In this document: positions 59,996 through 64,000 of the stretch, piece after piece
Layout of the letters: each line of letters begins with the position of its first letter
Numbering within the stretch: position 1 is the stretch's first letter
DNA from: Glandiceps talaboti
Lineage: Eukaryota > Hemichordata > Enteropneusta > Spengelidae
Direction: 5' to 3'
DNA: 64,000 bases
Assembly (NCBI RefSeq): GCF_964340395.1
Contig: NC_135563.1
Location: 15,340,651-15,404,650 of the forward strand
The notes under the pieces: generated by a model
The model's database searches: none
What the model was told of the DNA's origin: nothing
The model's input: only the letters and a program-made list of their open reading frames with translations
Translations under genes and position numbers: made by a program

Positions 59996-60616
59996 TTCCC
60001 ACCCCTCTATCAAACTGACTAGGTCAAAATCAGCAATATTTAAGTTAGTCCGATTCGGATTATATGAACCTCCAGGCATGCAGTAGGATCGTAGACAATC
60101 GTGATATTTGAATGGTTCATGATGTTACTGTTATTAGCTGTCTCGGGTCCTATGCCTACAGCACTGTACTCGTCCACGGTAAACATTAAGGTGGATTCAG
60201 GGTGAATTGGTAGTGATTATCAGTTTACCGAATACCTCAGTTGGTCGCGTACTCTAGTATGATTTGTTATTGAAGTGGAAAGTCTTTCGTTTTATCCAAG
60301 TGTGTCTCAAATTGAACTAGTCGCAAAAAAGATACCAGTATACACTGTAAGCCTTACTTTGTATTACATTGTATAAGCGATATACCTCTATAGTTCAATG
60401 TTCATCACAAGTTATGGTGAAGCCATAATAAAACAAATCAAATAAAAGTAAAGACTTCTTAGTCGCGATATCAGGACTCATATCTTGGTATTGATTTGAC
60501 ATTGGGACGACATTTCACGATGGTGAATGACTGTGATAATTGACCAATTTTAAGTGTACTCTTCACACATACACATACACATACACATCCCCACACATTT
60601 TACATATTCACAAACG

Positions 60617-60725
<109 letters not shown>

Positions 60726-61047
60726 TGTACTATTCCAAGATGGTCAGACAGAGATAAGGTTTTGAATTAGCATGAATAATATATACGGTATGTCGTTATT
60801 GTTTTTGTCAGCTGGTGTTACACATCCCTTGTATAGACCCTTAGGCAATTAGTGAGGGGAGTATTGATCGTCTTAGAGAATACAAAGAACAATGTTAGTA
60901 ACACTTTGACGTGCTATTTCAAAATCAATTTACTTGGTCATCAAAACGACATTGGGGAAAGTATACATTGAGGACAACCGATGAGTGATTCCTGGTAATT
61001 CTTCAATGTGCACAACAACACAGACACATACATACACATACAAACCT

Positions 61048-61280
<233 letters not shown>

Positions 61281-64000
61281 TCTCCGTCTATGCGCATGGA
61301 TGGATTGATGCATGGACGATTGTAGGATGTTTTGTAACGTTAATGTTCCGGTGTAGTGACGTCATATATACAATATTAGATGTGTAATAAACAGACAGCT
61401 GCACTATATGAGAATAACAAACAACAACAACATCTCCCTAATGGTGACATTGTGAAATAGATTACTTAAACATTTAGATTTAATCTCCAGTTAGTTATAA
61501 TCTTGAAATCCACAAAGGAAGATATAATCGAATATGGAATTGCATCTCCTTAAAAGTAACCAAAGAACTGCCACCAGGTTAACATCCAAGGTTTCGAACA
61601 TGCTCCCATTGCGATGGGGATTATATCCCATCGCATCGGTGTAATCCTGTGATAATCTTCATTTCAGACCTCCCAGTCTTTCACAAACTATTTAATACCT
61701 CTGATTGTTTCAACTTTTGGACTTACCATATATTGGACCGGCAGTTCTAATATTGTATGTTGTCATTTGGGCGATCTTTTGGCTTTGAGTCATCCGAAAT
61801 TCTTCTTGTGTTGCAAGCTAAGAGTGACCCCCCCCCCTCCCGTTGATGCGAATTAAGGCTAAGCCACAAATTGTTTTAAAATCTTCATTTTACAAGACTG
61901 GTGTGTAATAGACAATTGTATTATTATTGTTATTATTGTGCAATTATTGTGTTCATATTGCATTGGTCTGATACAGTATCCAGACATTGCCCTGATCCGG
62001 TGCGCTGGATTGCCTGGACCATGTGGTTGGAGGCCTAGTGTTAGTGCACTGATGCAACACCCAATGTCCATTCCAAAAATAACATATACTATAGAACATA
62101 GTGTGGTTAAATGCAACTGAATAACCCCATCAAAGAGCTGAATCCTCTCCCTTACTGAAAGTGTTTGGAAGATTATGATTTTAGGTGGTCATCAAATACA
62201 CCTGTGTGTGGTCACAAATTGGCCAATCGGGTTTGACGATGTGTTCATAAATTAGCAAGTCCTTGTTAGCAACAGGCCAGTGATTGGTCAATTCATTTTA
62301 ACCATGTGGCACTTCAGGAACACGTGTTTCCATTAATTTTGTCATTCTGGGATTTGGTTTGGATGAGAGCACATGTATTTGGCACTGTGTACGCTGAGCG
62401 GCGTTTGCAGTCTATTATGCTGGTTTGGCTTCTCCACGATTTCAGGACAGACTGGTGAGTAAAATAGAATCCACGTGACGTCTAAATGTTTACGTCGCCT
62501 TCTAAAACTTTTGTCTTCGTTCATGAGAGATGAAATCGGTTCTGTGTGCCTCAAACTCCTACGTGATTTCATTGACCACTGGGGGGGGGGGGGTAGGTAT
62601 CACTACCGCCATTCTGTAAGTCTGATTATTAGCCAGGGTGTGTATTAAATCATAGACCCCGCACCTTTTGTGTAGGGGCTATGATTAAATTGACATTCTG
62701 TGAAGTCATCTGGCGGTACTGATACAATAACGCACGTACTTTGCATAACCCTGCCATACATTGTATGCGTGTATTAGCATATTGTATTAAGGGACATCTG
62801 GTGATTCTCTTTGTGTAATCCCGGCATACCTTGTTGTATATAGAGGAGTGTAACAGCTATACTTCCAAATCACCCTTATTTTTCACAATTTTTTATTATA
62901 AGTTATGCTTGAGGTTGAGGAGATATATATATATATATATGTTCCCCCAATTTTTTCATTCAGCCGGAAAATACTCGTGACCTAAGCCACTCGTATATTC
63001 CTTGACTGAACGAAGAAAAGTGTTCGGGAACAATATCTAAATACACACACGCCATCCCCACCACTTTTTTTTTTTTAAATACATTTCATATCAATGCCTC
63101 AATATTATGATGCGGTTTACACATATGGATTGGATGGTAATCCGCCAGACAGTGAAGAGGGTGAATAGCATTCTGATCCGGAGGCATAAATGCTTATACC
63201 GGACTGTAATATCGTTCATCTAATGAGATATGTATGTTGACTTTCACCATTCTATCTATCCAGATAGACTGCAAATATATATAAGCGTACCTTGCAAAAA
63301 GTCGCAATTTTTACCATGCATTTCTTGTATTTGGGTAAATATAACATTTGTTTACCCGGCAATTATCCCGGATGTTCATGTTTGAAACAATAGCTAGGTA
63401 ACGTGGCATGTAATAAACTAGCATAATGACTGACGAATATCTTTGTGTACCGTTGTGACTTTAGAAACATTAGTATAGATAGGGAGATATCCATGCTATG
63501 ATCATCTTGACAGGCATCTGAAGATAAAGATGTTACAACTTTGATTGTCATATGTATACCTTCTTGTCTAGGAGTCTTTATCACATCATCGTTTGTAGAC
63601 GAGATTTATTTAATCCATGTGGGAAACAGACACAATCCCCTAATCGCGTAAAGTTGTTAGACCGGATGATAACTAAGATAGGCTTGAACTGAATATTAGT
63701 TTTTTTTGATCAAACAGAAACTCTACTGTAAAGAAACTTTAGCCATGATATAATACAATGTCGGTGTCTAAAATTCTTCAATATTACGAACACGGTATGT
63801 ATTTGACTGGAGTAAGAGAGAATCGTAGTCTGGTATAGTTTGGTGACTGATCCCATACAAAGGGAACATCGTAGCATGGATTCTTGATTCACTGAGTCAA
63901 ATAGAGAGTTTTAACTTGTTATGTACACTTTCTTACGCTGATGATTTGTTGAATACAGTGTTTACATAATACCCCAGGCATCTCCAGTTTTTATTCAGAG

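Noticed and set aside
61608-61633. Perfect 9-bp inverted repeat
   Set aside because: Isolated small hairpin without context; of the kind expected by chance in 64 kb.

Overview
This window comes from an animal nuclear genome, most likely an invertebrate bilaterian (a lophotrochozoan or a non-vertebrate deuterostome; I cannot place it further). The DNA is AT-rich. Its genes are split by short introns with standard GT-AG ends. Long TA, CA/GT, TATG/CATA and CAA microsatellites and small mobile-element remnants fill the introns and spacers. There is no bacterial operon, CRISPR array or prophage.

I support four protein-coding genes. (1) 9148-10107 (+): an intronless glycogen-targeting subunit of protein phosphatase 1 (PPP1R3 family), with an RVSF docking motif and a CBM21 domain, a TATA box and a poly(A) signal. 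(2) 15024-19293 (-): RABEPK/p40, a kelch-repeat Rab9 effector, in six coding exons that all join in phase 1. (3) 20316-28626 (+): NOP56, the box C/D snoRNP core protein, in ten coding exons; the first holds only the start codon. RABEPK and NOP56 lie head to head over a spacer of about 1 kb that must carry both promoters. (4) 56182-33400 (-): a PCGF5-like Polycomb RING-finger protein in nine coding exons, rebuilt by matching splice phases to the family; its first coding intron is about 17 kb. A fifth, weaker candidate is a 57-codon ORF at 12969-13142 behind a promoter-like stretch.

Region by region: 1-9000 is spacer with a long fold-back repeat near 1.1-1.5 kb and microsatellites; 9-10.7 kb is PPP1R3; 10.7-14.4 kb is spacer with the small ORF; 14.4-28.7 kb is the RABEPK/NOP56 pair, whose introns carry a tRNA-like SINE and several repeat families; 28.7-33 kb is spacer with a fold-back element and a short GCCCTC hairpin repeat; 33-56.5 kb is the PCGF5 gene; 56.5-64 kb is upstream spacer.

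The most striking non-coding finding is self-cleaving RNA. At 37434-37615 a perfect 182-bp palindrome set in TA repeats encodes one type I hammerhead ribozyme on each strand. A second, different hammerhead fold sits at 58367-58409 on the minus strand, also between TA repeats. Both have the very short stem III known from Penelope-like retroelements. No reverse-transcriptase reading frame is present, so these look like small non-autonomous remnants. A modular repeat at 40.5-41.8 kb (six 114-115-bp units, a second tandem array, a microsatellite and a terminal hairpin) resembles non-autonomous Helentron-type elements. Neighbouring PPP1R3 and PCGF5 genes recall, from memory, the human 10q23 neighbourhood of PPP1R3C and PCGF5.
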